The notes: generated by a model not told the origin, from the sequence alone. DNA of 64,000 nt from Brachionus manjavacas (GCA_019054805.1 JAHQIY010000011.1:2299001-2363000), one strand, 5' to 3'. Positions 23,121 through 34,942 are shown, counted from the first letter of the stretch. Translations and numbers: made by a program.

Positions 23121-23320
23121 TTATGACTTAAATGGCTTGGACATGTTTTTAGAATGCCAAAAGACAAAATCCTTAGGGTAGTTTTATTCTGGACACCATA
23201 AGGAAAGATAAATGAAGAATGATCTAAGATGATCTGGAGGAGAACAATCAAATCTGAGCTGAAAGATGAAACTCACATCTAAACAAGCATAAATGGCCAC
23301 CAAGGATAGGGTAAAATTTA
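23121..23320 (+). mobile_element. LINE C-terminal fragment (GHVFRM motif)
   Basis: Translated pieces WLGHVFRMPKDKILRV, VLFWTP and WRRTIKSELKDET match the conserved C-terminal end of RTE/CR1-like LINE proteins (consensus W.GHv.RM...W.P.GKR..GRP..TWRR). There are at least three stops, so it is inactive. It belongs to a different LINE type from the 0.7-kb copy. Confidence 0.75.
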
Positions 23321-23371
23321 CGCTATTCAAATTAACTTTTTTGAATTCTTATAAAATTAAATTATTTTTAT

Positions 23372-23441
23372 AAAGACACCATAAATAAATTAAAGGTTGT
23401 TCAAAATGACAAAAAAAATTGTTAAATTTAAATTCAGTCTG
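23372..23441 (+). repeat. Dispersed repeat, copy 1 (AAGACACCATAAATAAA)
   Basis: About 70 bp recurs at 26091-26161 in the same orientation (AGACACCATAAATAAA, then AAAGGTTGTTC, then AAATTTAAATTCAGTCTG). Function unknown; it is likely a transposon end. Confidence 0.65.
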
Positions 23442-24000
23442 TTCATTTTTTCTGAAATATGCAATTTAAGCATTATATTTTTCAAAGTCAAGTTTTAGTT
23501 AATCTGTATCCTAGAAGCGATGGATAAGCAAATGATGGACTTGCAAATTTTGGCAGTATTCTTGCCTACAATGGTGGCTCTTGACTTCCTGAAAATACTA
23601 ATTGTTTAATAAAAAAAAAAATTTTTTCTTTATTTTGTGTATCAAAAGTTTGAATCAATATTGACTTGATTTTAATTTTTAACAAAAAAATTCAAAATGT
23701 ATTGTTTATTTGCGCAAATTGTATTAGATCACTTAAAAGAGAGTTTTGGGGCACAAGGTGAGATATTTTGGAGTAAAATCAAAATTTGGTACAAGTCAAA
23801 AAAAGCCAAACAAAAGCTATTTTAATTAGAATATGAGTCTTTGAGTATTTATTCGGCTTAATAAAGGATTATCGACTAATCTAAGAGTTTATTTCTAATT
23901 AAAGCATGGTATTATGTAAAAATTCCAATTTTGTTTGGACAAGTTAGTTTTGGAAATTGTGTCTAAAATAAATAATTAAAATGTTGAAAATTTGAAATTA

Positions 24001-24060
24001 TCTTAAAAGTAAAAAAAAGAAAAAAAGAGAAAAAAAAAGAAAAAAAAAGAAGAAAAAAGC
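24001..24060 (+). repeat. Purine (A/G) tract upstream of Shc
   Basis: About 50 bp of AAAAAG-type purine-only sequence. It could be promoter-proximal low complexity; no function can be read. Confidence 0.5.
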
Positions 24061-24283
24061 ATTTAAATAAAACAATCGGAACTAAGGGCAAGATCGCTTG
24101 TGGCTTCTAAATACCAAATATTTTCGTGATAAACTTTAGAGTTTTGGCTCTAAAACCCACAATTAACAAAACTCATCTAGCTATTTTTGTTTCTCTTTTA
24201 TCCTCGACTTAGAAGATCTTTAATATTTAGCTAAGATTTGCTTTGCATTTTATTGTTTAGAACAAAAATCTAATCTTTGTATT

Positions 24284-25445
24284 ATGAGCGACGAGAACAA
24301 ATTGCTAGGCAAACAAGCGAACGGGTTGATAAAGGCGCCCACAAAGGCCTGGATCCACTCGGACCAAAGTCTGCACGACGGAATATCCTACAAAGTCAAG
24401 TACATTGGCTGCATCGGAATAAACGAGTCCATGAAGAGTCTGAGCTTCGAGATACGCACTCAGGTGGCGCGGGAGTCCATTAGGCGCGTGGCCGAGAGTG
24501 CCAAGTTGCTGAACCTGCCGCGCCGGGCCAAAAAAAACGACGACAACATCAACAAAATACTGAGCAACACTTGCTTGACCCAATGGTCCGGCATGAATGT
24601 TCAACTGCACATAAACACTCAATTGTTGCGCATAACCCAGCTTGAATGCAACGACGTCCTTTTCCAGCATACCATGCAGAACATTAGCTTTGCTTGCGGC
24701 GGTGACTCGGACATACAGGACTTTGTGGCCTATGTGGCCAAGGATGACGTGAATGGGCGCGCTTGCTATGTGTTCGAGTGCGTGGACAACATGGCGAACA
24801 GTGTGATCACCACCATTGGCCAGGCGTTCGAGCTCAGGTTCAGAAAATTCCTCAACTCGATGCCTAGCATGAAGGCGTCGATGGGCGCACTACAGAGCGA
24901 ACAGACGCCTGTGTGCGACCGAACGGCGCCCACAGTCAAGAGAATAGCTGAAAGTTTTACCACACCGGTGAGTGCTGGCGTGGCCAATACGCCCGCCAGT
25001 GCGCCCTATGGCTCCAAGATTGTGTCCAGTGGCCAGAGTGCCCAGGCGGCCACTCCGAGCGCCAAGGCGAGCAAAATGGACGAAAAGCTGGAGCGAATGG
25101 CATGGTTTCATGGACTTATGACGCGCGAAAATGCCGAGAAAATGCTCGTCAAGGACGGAGATTATTTGGTGAGAGAGACGAACAAGGCGGAGAGGCAGTA
25201 TGTTCTGTCAGGCATGTACAAAGGTGAATGCAGACACATTTTTTTAGTCGACCCGAGCGGAGTAGTAAGTTTTATTTGTAAGAAAAAGAGGAATTTATGT
25301 AGAAAAAATTTATTTTTAAAAGGTAAGAACAAAAGATAGAGTTTTTGACAACATATGTCACTTGATACAGTATCACCAGGATAACAACATTCCCATAATA
25401 TCCAAAGAAAACGAGCTTTTGCTCGAACATCCAGTGTGCAAATAG
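24284..25445 (+). CDS. Shc adaptor protein (PTB + SH2)
   Basis: Exons 24284-25264 and 25323-25445, split by a 58-bp intron with a GTAAGT donor, encode about 367 residues. The junction rebuilds the SH2 core DPSGVVRTKDR. Residues ~25-200 form the Shc-type PTB domain ([49 protein letters not shown]). Residues ~273-367 form the SH2 domain ([22 protein letters not shown] with the phosphotyrosine-binding Arg, [14 protein letters not shown]). PTB-CH1-SH2 is the p46-like Shc order; it links activated receptor tyrosine kinases to downstream signalling. The Ala/Ser/Thr-rich linker (~205-272) has only one Tyr and no YxN Grb2 site. The ATG has an upstream TTTAG at 24256-24260. Confidence 0.95.
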
Positions 25446-25855
25446 AAAATACATGTTTTTTTTTTAATTCTAATTTTTATTTGAGAAAAAAAAGTTTTAA
25501 ATTCGATTCTATTTTAGGGCCTAATCGAACTGAACTGATCAGACATTTAATTGTGTTAATAAATTTTTTAAATTTTGTAAATCTGAGATGGATTATTTTT
25601 TTAAATTTATTTAAGCGTAATAAAGTTCACCTATTATGGAATGTATTTCACTTAAAAGCCATGAGTTTTTTAGCATTTTGTTTCAATTAAAATAAATATT
25701 TAACTTTAATAAAATTGATAATTACATTCGAATTTTAATTGATTTTTCAGATTGTTTACTTTGGTCTCAATGAGTCTTTGGGATTTGAATAAATGGCTAA
25801 AGGCTAAATTGCATAGATCAAACCAGATATACAAATATTTTTTAATTTACTCAAT

Positions 25856-25882
25856 TTATTTATTCAGTAAACACCTCCAGGG
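25856..25882 (-). repeat. Retroposon 3' tail
   Basis: The minus strand reads CACCCTGGAGGTGTTTACTG then AATAAATAAAT, like the end of the insertion at 3420-3452 (minus). Body unidentified. Confidence 0.4.
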
Positions 25883-26081
25883 TGGTTAAAAGTTAAGAAA
25901 ATAAAATTAAAAAAAAAGTAATTTTTATCAGTCATGATTATTAAAATAAAAAAAATAAATGTCAACATCATAAACTCAAAAAAGTTTGTTTAATTTTGTC
26001 CCTAGGAACTTCTTGGGACAGAACATGGGAATAAAGAGCAGTGCAACAGGAGCAATCTTCAATTTTGCAGAATGATAAAAA

Positions 26082-26161
26082 AAATTTATATGAAGACACC
26101 ATAAATAAAGAAAAGGTTGTTCAAGGTGACAATAAAATTTGTTAAATTTAAATTCAGTCTG
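26082..26161 (+). repeat. Dispersed repeat, copy 2
   Basis: Same sequence as 23372-23441 with a few substitutions; 2.7 kb apart, same orientation. Confidence 0.65.
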
Positions 26162-28090
26162 TGCACGCCATGGCTAAACAAAAAAACACAACTTTTATTA
26201 ATTTATTTGTCAGTGATGAGCTAAAATTTCTTTAGATAAAAAATATCAAAATTAAAATTCAAAAATAAATAATGTTGAGCAAAAAGTAAAATAGAATAAA
26301 AATAAAAATTGATAAATTAAAATAAAAAAATTATTTATTATTTATTTATTTGTTTGTAATGCTAAAAATTTCACTCTCACAAGTTCTTTTTTTAAACATT
26401 TAAATTACCTGAATTTTTTAGACTACCGATTGTGTTATTTTTCACATCACTTTTAATTATGAATACAAGAGAGGCAAAAAATTTTAAAAATATATTTTTC
26501 TTTGATAAATTGTAGAGATAATCTAATTTTTTTATCAAAATTGCTTAACAAATGCAAAATATTAAATGACTTCTTTGAAGTGAACAGGTTCAAATAAATC
26601 CTCAATAAGTCCAGTAAAAAATCTATTGGGATATTTGGCTGTTTTTGCATTGTTTATATAGGATCCAACTACCAAGATAAAAATATTCATAATTATTGTA
26701 ATCGTTTTTAAAATTATGCCCAATTATAATTAAATTTTTATTTTTTTTTATTTTTCTTATTCGTCTTATAAATTATAAAACAAGATATTATTCAGATTGG
26801 GCTGAAAAGAAGGACTTTGATCCATTCTGAGCTGACCCGAATCTGTTTAAAATTTTTTTTTTAATTTTCAAAAAATAAAGAATTTATTTATTTTATTTAA
26901 CTACCAAAGTATATTTTTTCTGCCGACATAAGTTGTCTTTTGTTTGTTTATTGTTTTAATTGAAAAAAAATGCAGAGTTCTATTGCAAAAAACAAAAGGG
27001 AAAAAAAAAGCCAATTTTCAAGCAATTTCTCAGAATTTTTGGAAAATTTCAAAAAACAAAATTTAAAGGAAAAAAAATGTTCATCTTTTTACGTAAATTT
27101 ACGCATTTTATTAAAAATCTATTTTTAATCAATAAATCAACTTTGTGATTTTTTCTTTTTAAGGGAAAAATAAAAAAAATGCTTTAAAAGATGAAAAAAC
27201 AACATTAATAATACCATTAAAATTAATGAATATAAAATAAATAATTTATAAAAAGAATTTTTGTTTCCTCATTAAATAAATGATTGCTCATAAAAATAGC
27301 AATAAAATTTTTGAAATAATGTTGATTTTCAAACGATAAAATCTAAATTCAAGATGATTTAAAAATATTCATTTAATCACATTTAATTTGATTCTTCATG
27401 TTTTATTCATTAAATTCAATTTTATCACATATTTAGATAAATATTATTTTTGTAAATTATTAATTTATTGTTTCGAAATATTACACTTTAATTTGCAAAA
27501 TTAAATTTGCATTGAGAAAACTAAATCAGATAAAGAACTGATAAAATGTGTATTTGCTATTGGTATCATGGAAATTATTTCAATGGAAATCGTATTTTAC
27601 ATCAAGAAATTAGATAAAAAAATTAATTTTATTTCTAATTATTTGAATTAAAAATTAATGCTGCAATATAATTCCTTTAGAGTCTAAAGACTAACATTGT
27701 TAGAAAACTAAATAATTTTTTACTTTAAAAAACTCCAATAATCTAAGTTACTTTGATGTTTTAAATATTTTTTGAAATTTTAAATCAAATAATTTTAAAA
27801 GAGTTGAGTGTTACCAATACATTAATATATATATTTATTTTTTCTTAAGTCTAAAACCTAAAAAAATGCCATTTTCTTTACTATAAAGAATCTTTCGAGG
27901 GTACTAAACTCTTTTTTCTGAATTTTTTGCAGTCTATTCTTATAAATTTTTTTTTTGCTAGAATCTTATTTGTCAAACTCATAAAATAATTTAAAAAATA
28001 GAAAAATTTATTATAAAAAGAAATATTTTCGCAATTTTCATAGTTTTAATTCGGCGCATAAAAAAAATAAATGGAAAAAAAATACTAAAT

Positions 28091-29479
28091 TTATCTTATA
28101 TTTTGAAAGCAGTCTAATTTTTTAACAGACAAAGGGGTCCGCTTCAAACCACTTTGAAATACATTCCATAGCCTTATAGTTTCATCAGCGCTCAGACTTG
28201 CCAATATTTCATCCTTAGACAAAACAGCATTTATCACCCGATCGCAATGTTCGCTTATTTCCGCTATTTTGTCCATACTCGGATACTTACAAATCACCAT
28301 ATCATCAAAATCCGTATATAAAATTTCTCTATACTGCCTTGACCAAACTATGCTGCTCACTTGGCTTTGGACTTGCAGCGTTTTGATTTTTTTTGAACTA
28401 TAGATATTCCAGAAATTTATTTTTTTGTCATAAAATCCGCCTCCAGTGGCCAGCAAGCTGTTTTGCCAAGGACACCACGAAAGAGCTTTGAAGCCAGAGC
28501 AGTGCTCATCCAAAGTTGCATAAACTTCTGCATTTTTCAAACCAGAATTTATATCTCGAATGTTAACCGAACCATGCGAATCACCAACAGCTAGAAATCT
28601 TCCACTTGGATTCCATTTTAGACTAAAAATTGTGTCTGCGCTAGAATATTCAGCAATTTTAGTCTTTGTTCTGTAATCATGGCACACTATTTTCTTATCC
28701 AAACACGAGCTGCTAGTCAATATTCTACCATTTACATCAATACACGTGACATTATTTGGGTGCTCAAAAGTGCTGATGCATTTCCGGTTATCGACATTCC
28801 ACAATTCAACGCGACTTTGATTCCCAATGGCCAGCAACTCATCACTGATCCATTTAACAGATGCCACGATGTTTCTTGCTTCTTTGGGCGATGTGTAAAG
28901 CTCGTAAGCACTATTTGTTTTTTGATTCCAAAGATAGACTTCTTTGCCAAGTCCCACAGCCAACGTGGACGATTCAGACCAGTCAAGTAAATTAAAATCT
29001 TGAGAATTTGTTTTAATTTTTTTTATTCTATTTTTTTTCGATTTATTTTCTTACAGTAATTGTTCTCGATTGCTGGAGCATCAAGCACCAAAAAGCTTTG
29101 AGTGTTAACTTTTCTGGGAAATTTTGCAGGAGTTAGATTTAAGAGATCTCTATTTCTCTTGGAAGGTGCCGACTTAGTGCTAAAATTTAAAATTTTATGA
29201 AAACTTCGCCCATTTTCGACCAAATAATGATGACTTTTTTCCAAGTCATTCAAACTTCTGTTAGGAATGTACCTAAGAAAAAATTAACAAGAATTCACTA
29301 AGTTGATTTTAAAGTAAATACCGATCCATTTTTGGTGTCAGATAGGATCCAGCATTTGCAAAGCAACATTCGGGTTCTGTTACGTCACTATGGGATACCT
29401 TAACTTGAAAAATTCGCTTTATTAAATTATTAAGAATCTTTCAAAAATAATTATTACTTTGGGGAATTGAAGAATCCAT
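28091..29479 (-). CDS. CDC20/Fizzy family APC/C activator
   Basis: Four exons on the minus strand, 29479-29458, 29403-29322, 29272-29055 and 28998-28091, give about 409 residues. Introns are about 49-56 bp and all phases fit. The exon 2/3 junction builds DRYIPNR, the C-box that docks on APC/C. FLVLDAPAIENNYYFNLLDW precedes a seven-bladed WD40 propeller, including ALSWCPWQNSLLATGGG, KINFWN and SADETIRLWN. The last residues are Ile-Arg, the IR tail that binds APC3/Cdc27. Members recruit substrates to the anaphase-promoting complex in mitosis. C-box sequence and spacing resemble CDC20 more than CDH1/FZR1, but the N-terminus is short and the propeller divergent, so the sub-type is uncertain. No clear KEN box is seen. 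Confidence 0.93.
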
Positions 29480-31718
29480 TTTTAAAAATTGTCAATAAAA
29501 TTTTTAAGCAAGAAATTTTAAATTTTACTAAATTAATTTGACATTCAACTTTATTTAAAGATTCAAGCGCCATAAAATTAAATTTTGAAATTTTTGAATT
29601 TTTTTTTAATTTAAAAAATTTTCACATTTAAACACTTGTCAAGATTAGAAAAGTTCTAAATGCTCGTGTTATAGTTTAAAAAAAACTTAGTTGAGAAATT
29701 TTAAATTAAAGTATTGAAATTTTTTTTCTATTAAAACTAAATAATCCATCTTGAATTTTGAAGTATCACACCTTTTTACTCTTTCTTTATTGTTACTCCA
29801 ATTTATTTACTCAATATATTGTTACTAAAATTTTTATGAATTAATCTCGTTTTATTTTGTTTTTATTTTTAAAGAATTGGCTCATTTGTCTTTCTAGTAA
29901 AAATCAGGGATATTTGGGAAATCAGGATGACTTGATTGCTAAAGAGACTGACAGCATTTTATTTTTAAAGATCAAGTTGAAAAAAATTTAAAAAGTTTTT
30001 TAATAATTTTGGGTATCCTTTTCTTAGGAAAAAATAAATTTTATTTTAGATTTGAATAAAATTTTTATAAAAAAAATTAAAATTTTTGTCATAAAGTTGA
30101 AAAAACTAAGTAAAAAAGTTTAATAACACAAAAATTGTGAACAGGACATAATCATTTTGCTCATAAATTAAATTCTTTGTGTGATAAAGTAACATTTGGT
30201 AAGATTTTCTTATGAGAACACGCAAAAAAAATTTAAATTTAATATTTTTTTATTAAGAAATAAAGTTCAAGCATAGCAAAACTACAAAACTATCTGAATA
30301 TCCAAAATCTGTCTTTAATATATTAATCTGCATTAATGAAAATCAAAAAAAATTTATTCCCTAAATAATGAATTTATTATTAAGATTAAAAAAATAAACA
30401 AAGTTGGTTAGCCTTGAGCTAAAATGTCTCATGTTCTAATAGCCATAAATAAATTTTTTAAAAAAATTCTGAAAGCATATAGTCTTATCTATAAAAAATT
30501 GTTTTACTTTAATTTATTATTTTACCAATTTTTTGGCAAAAAATGGTTTTTTTCACTATTTTTGAATCTAGAACGCGGTTTGTCGCCTAAATCCAATTTT
30601 TTTTGCAAAATCAGAATCCGGACAAAATTCTAAAAAATATGTTGGGACCGCACTTTTTAAAAAGCCAAAAAAAATGAATATAATTAGTCAGAAACTAATT
30701 TTTAAAAAATGTCACAATTATTTATTATGCAAATAGTTAGTATTCATTAGTTAATTTTTTTTAGAGTTAACTTGATAAAATTTTGTTAAATAATGAGTTC
30801 TCTAATTATTTATTCGACTAATAAAGACTATTTACGAAAATAAAAAATTATGAAATTTTTAAAAATTAGTCTCCAACTCATTTATTCATTTTTATAGCTT
30901 TAAATTACAAAAAAAAACTTAATGGTTCAGAATTTTATCCGGATTTTTATTCTGCAAAAAAAATTGAGTTTGGGTGGCCAACCGCGGATTAAATTCAAAA
31001 ATAGTTAATAATACCGTTTTTTCCCACAAAATTATTTACTTTTGACCAAAGCAGAAGTATTTTTTTACATTACCCATAGCCAATTTCTGTAAATACTCTG
31101 CAATATGATTTTTATTTTAGTGAGTGTGCATTTTTAAAAATTTTAGTTAGAGCATGAATTTATGAATTAACCAAAAAGTTGAATCTACAGAATTAATTTA
31201 AGGAAAAAATATAAAGTTAAATTTTTCATTTTTAATTTCACAATTCCAGTCTCCTAATACAAACGAATGCCGAGACGTAAGTATAACAAAAATTCAATGG
31301 CTGGGCAAACTAATGGGAAAATTGTAAAAAGAGAAAAATCATTTAAAGGTTGTTCTTTAAGAAATACTACTTTTTTTCATCAAATCTGATCAAATTTGTT
31401 AAAAATATTTATTAAAAATTTTAAATGCATGATTTATTTTTGCCAACACAAATAATTATGAATTTTACTAAACTGAAATATTAAAATTCTTTAAACACTT
31501 ACATTGAGTCTTATCAATAAATTTTTATTTCTAATGAGAAAAACTAGTTAAATAAATTATATAAAAAAAATTTTATTTTAAAAATAATAATAAAAATATA
31601 CGAAGTTAACAAAAATCATAATTTTTTCGCATAAAATAGCTTCTTAGTAACTAAAATTTTCATTAAAAGTATCGACTAGGTCAATTTTCACAATTTATTT
31701 AGGTCTTTTTATTTAGAC
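29480..31718. other. AT-rich spacer between CDC20 and UXS1 genes
   Basis: The two genes are divergently oriented from this stretch. No ORF is supported. It contains the 0.5-kb inverted-repeat element at 30528-31033. Confidence 0.55.
30528..31033. mobile_element. Palindromic (foldback) element with ~100-bp arms
   Basis: The left arm 30528-30631 (GGCAAAAAATGG, TATTTTTGAAT, CGCGGTT, AATCCGGA) is the reverse complement, with mismatches, of the right arm 30928-31033. The ~300-bp centre is AT-rich with no transposase. Likely a MITE or foldback transposon. Confidence 0.7.
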
Positions 31719-33018
31719 ATGAATTCTATATTATTATACTTCTTAATCAGCTTTATCGGCTTACTAGCTAATGGAGATAACAATGAGTATAAAAAAAAAA
31801 TTTATTTTTCTAAAATCCTTCTACCATTAATCTAAAAAAGTTCGCTGACAAAATTAAAAGATGAAATTCAACAGCTACAGAAACGCATTGAAAATCTAGA
31901 AAAATTCCACAAAAATTATCCCAAAGTTAAATATTTGTCAATAAATGACCAAAGGAGAATTTTGGTCACAGGTGGTGCGGGTTTTGTTGGGTCACATTTG
32001 GTCGACCGTCTAATGCGAGACGGACACCGTGTTACAGTGGTGGATAACTTTTTTACCGGAAGCAAGGCAAATATCGAGCAATGGTTTGGTCATCCAAATT
32101 TTGAGCTCATTAACCATGACATTGTAAATTCACTATTCATTGAAGTAGATGAAATATACCACTTGGCGTCGCCAGCAAGCCCGCCCCATTACATGTTCAA
32201 TGCTATAAAAACCATCAAGACGAACACTTTGGGGACAATAAACATGTTGGGTCTGGCCCGGAGGGTAAAAGCAAAATTGCTCTTCACTTCCACATCCGAA
32301 GTTTATGTAAGTAGAACCGTGTTTAGAAAAAAAAGGCTTATTTTTTGCTAAGGGTGACCCGGAAGTGCATCCGCAGCCCGAAACCTATTGGGGTAATGTA
32401 AACCCCATAGGACCCCGGGCTTGTTACGACGAGTCTAAAAGAGTGGCCGAAGCTATGTGCTTTGCCTATTCTAGACAGGAAAAGATCCAAGTGCGGATAG
32501 CAAGAATTTTCAACACTTATGGACCAAGGATGAATTTAAATGATGGAAGAGTTATTAGCAATTTTATTATTCAGTCTTTAAGAAAACAAAATTTGACTTT
32601 GTACGGAAATGGCAATCAAACCAGATCGTTTCAGTATATAGATGACTTGGTGAATGGCCTGGTGGCTCTGATGAACAGTAATTATTCGAAGCCGGTCAAT
32701 TTGGGAAATCCGGATGAGTTCACTATTAGAGATACGGCTTTAATTATAAGAGACGTGGTTGGAAATTCTAATGAAGTAGTTGTTAAGGAAAAAGTGGAGG
32801 ATGATCCGCAAAGGAGAAAGCCTGATATTACGGTGGCGAAAAGAGAACTTAATTGGGCGCCAAAAACAAATTTGAGGGAAGGCTTAATGAAAACAATTGA
32901 TTATTTTAGATCAGAAGTGAACAAAAACGATAATTCGGAAAATTTACACACATTTTATTATTTGAATGACAGAGATGAGCTAGATGAGATTGTAGACAAT
33001 GACAAAATTGAGCTTTGA
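31719..33018 (+). CDS. UXS1: UDP-glucuronic acid decarboxylase (UXS1)
   Basis: Exons 31719-31786, 31841-32306 and 32353-33018 (introns 54 and 46 bp) encode about 399 residues. The enzyme converts UDP-glucuronate to UDP-xylose using bound NAD+, supplying xylose for proteoglycan linkers in the Golgi. Exon 1 provides a single hydrophobic signal-anchor (LYFLISFIGLL), giving type II topology, then a short coiled coil (LKDEIQQLQKRIENLEKF). The SDR core shows TGGAGFVGSHL, LASPASPPHYM, TSEVYGDPEVHPQ and ACYDESKRVAE with the catalytic YxxxK. The C-terminus runs VNLGNPDEFTI, then DDPQRRKPDI. All landmarks of animal UXS1 are present. The ATG is only two bases after a TTTATTTAG acceptor-like site. Confidence 0.96.
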
Positions 33019-33323
33019 TTATTTTAAAAATTTTCCATTCTATCAAATATGTTTTGAAATAATAAAATTTTTTTAAATCAAAAAAAGAGAATTAAAATAT
33101 TTTGAAGAGTGATGATCAATGATTTTATTCTTGGAAAGTTTCTTTTTTTCTTATGAATTGAACTGAGCCATTTCTAAAAAAAGAACTTCTAGAGCCTCTC
33201 AAGCTAAGGTTTCGATCATGTTTTTAAAACTTCTATGTATTTAACAAATTTTACTATCTATGCTCGATACAGAAATAAAATAAAATAAAATTGAACATCA
33301 GGCATTTTAAATTTATAAACAGT

Positions 33324-33543
33324 ACCGGAAATTAACTTGTCACATCATATCATATGATATCATTTGATATCATTTGTTATCAGATTTTTTTCAAATTTTT
33401 ACATATAAAAATTCAAATTTTAATATACCTGATATTATCTTATATCAAATGATAATAGCTGATGTCAGCTGATATGAGGAAAGTTTAAAAAAATGATATT
33501 AAATGATATCAGATGATATGATGTGACAAGTTAATTTCCGGAA
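33324..33543. mobile_element. 220-bp palindromic MITE
   Basis: The left terminus CCGGAAATTAACTTGTCACA and right terminus (its complement) are almost perfect over about 45 bp. Arms continue into runs of ATGATATCAT-type palindromes. No coding capacity. The long arms and small size are typical of a MITE. Confidence 0.8.
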
Positions 33544-33870
33544 ATGTAAAAGTCTTCCAAAAATTACAAATATAAAATTCATCAACTTTGATAAAAACAT
33601 TTTGTTCAAATTTCTTTTTCAAATTCTTTATTTCAAGACTTTTTAATTGAAATTCTAAATGTTAGACTATGATTATTATTATTACTCAAATATAAAAAAG
33701 CAATAATATTTTATTCAAAAATTTTTTTTTTCATTTAATTTGCATTTTTTAGTGTCTCTTTTGATTTCCTTAAGAAAAAATTTAATGATTAAAATGTTGA
33801 AAAAAAATTAAAAATAAATAAAAAAGATCTTTATTCTTGTTTTATGTTTTTTATTTTAGCATAATTATCA

Positions 33871-33964
33871 GAATTGAGTGACATGTCTTTAAAAAAGAGT
33901 ACTCTATTATAGTAAAACGCTGTTATAACATGTAAAAGATTCTTTAGTGACATGTCACTAAATT
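33871..33964. repeat. Inverted repeat with GTGACATGTCACTA core
   Basis: Arm 33871-33893 (GAATTGAGTGACATGTC...) pairs with 33942-33964. It is related to the perfect palindrome at 405-482. Confidence 0.55.
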
Positions 33965-34337
33965 CGGGTAATTACGTTATTTATTCTTTGGTGTTAAAAT
34001 AATTAAAAGTAAATTGATCATAATGATCTAAAGCATATGTGCGATGCTGAGTTTGATTTTTTTTTATAATATACTTTTCTAAAAAATTTCATTAATTTTT
34101 TTTCTAATTTTTTCGTTTAAACTATCTTAAAATATTTAAAATAAGTTCCTTTTTGTGTTTTTTATTCTGTTCATTAACTCTTTTACTCAAATTAAAAATT
34201 TCAAATTTTTAAAAAAATAATTTGTTAAAAAGAAAAAAGAAAGCTAATAAATTTTTAAATTTTTATAATTTTGATTTTAACTTTTAATTATTGAGCATTA
34301 AATTGCTATTTAGGGTCAAATTCATACCGAGAAAATA

Positions 34338-34662
34338 ATGGCATTCTGAATTTTGTAACAAAGAAAAAAAAACAAAAATTTTAAAATGAAATAACTTTTA
34401 CCATTTTGGTTAAAAGGGGTTTTTTGATTAAAAGTCTAAAAATTGATCTGCAAAATTTATCAGCTGATACAAACTTTGTATCATTTTCTTATAAATTTAT
34501 TACTTTGCAGAATTACAGAGATTTTGCTGAGACTAAATTTGAGTGGTACAAAGTTTTTATCAACTGATACATTTCGCAAAAAAATTCTAAAACTTTTAGT
34601 CAAAAAGTTATTTCATTTTAAAATTTTTGTTTTTGTTCTTTGTTCCAAAATTCACAATGCCA
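34338..34662. mobile_element. 325-bp foldback element
   Basis: The left arm 34338-34400 (TGGCATTCTGAATTTTG, then AAAATGAAATAACTTTT) is complementary to 34602-34662 over about 60 bp. Internal TCAGCTGATACAAA and ATCAACTGATACA motifs also pair. No transposase. Confidence 0.75.
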
Positions 34663-34942
34663 AAAAAATTAAAATCTGTTTTTAATCTTTAATATCTAAT
34701 CAATTAAAAAAAAAAATTCGCTAAAATTTTTCTTAAAACTTTTAAAATTCTTTAATAATTCTTTTGAATTTTGTTGACAAGATGTTTTCTATCCGAAAAA
34801 GGAAACTCTTATTTTGTTTTATAAGGTTGACTTTATAATGTTTTTTTGCAACCGTGTCACATTTTAAATGGCTTTCGTATGCTTCATGACGAAATTTTTC
34901 CAGTAAATAACACACATGAAAATATTGTCATCCAACACTATA

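Larger units (their letters stand above)
25446..28090. other. AT-rich intergenic region
   Basis: No gene is supported; short ORFs here are low-complexity K/F/N-rich. It contains a minus-strand retroposon tail (25856-25882), a dispersed repeat copy (26091-26161) and possible Shc polyadenylation signals (AATAAA at about 25557 and 25691). Confidence 0.55.
33019..34940. other. Spacer rich in palindromic elements
   Basis: No gene. Holds three inverted-repeat structures (33324-33543, 33871-33964, 34338-34662). The UXS1 polyadenylation signal may be AATAAAA at about 33060. Confidence 0.6.
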
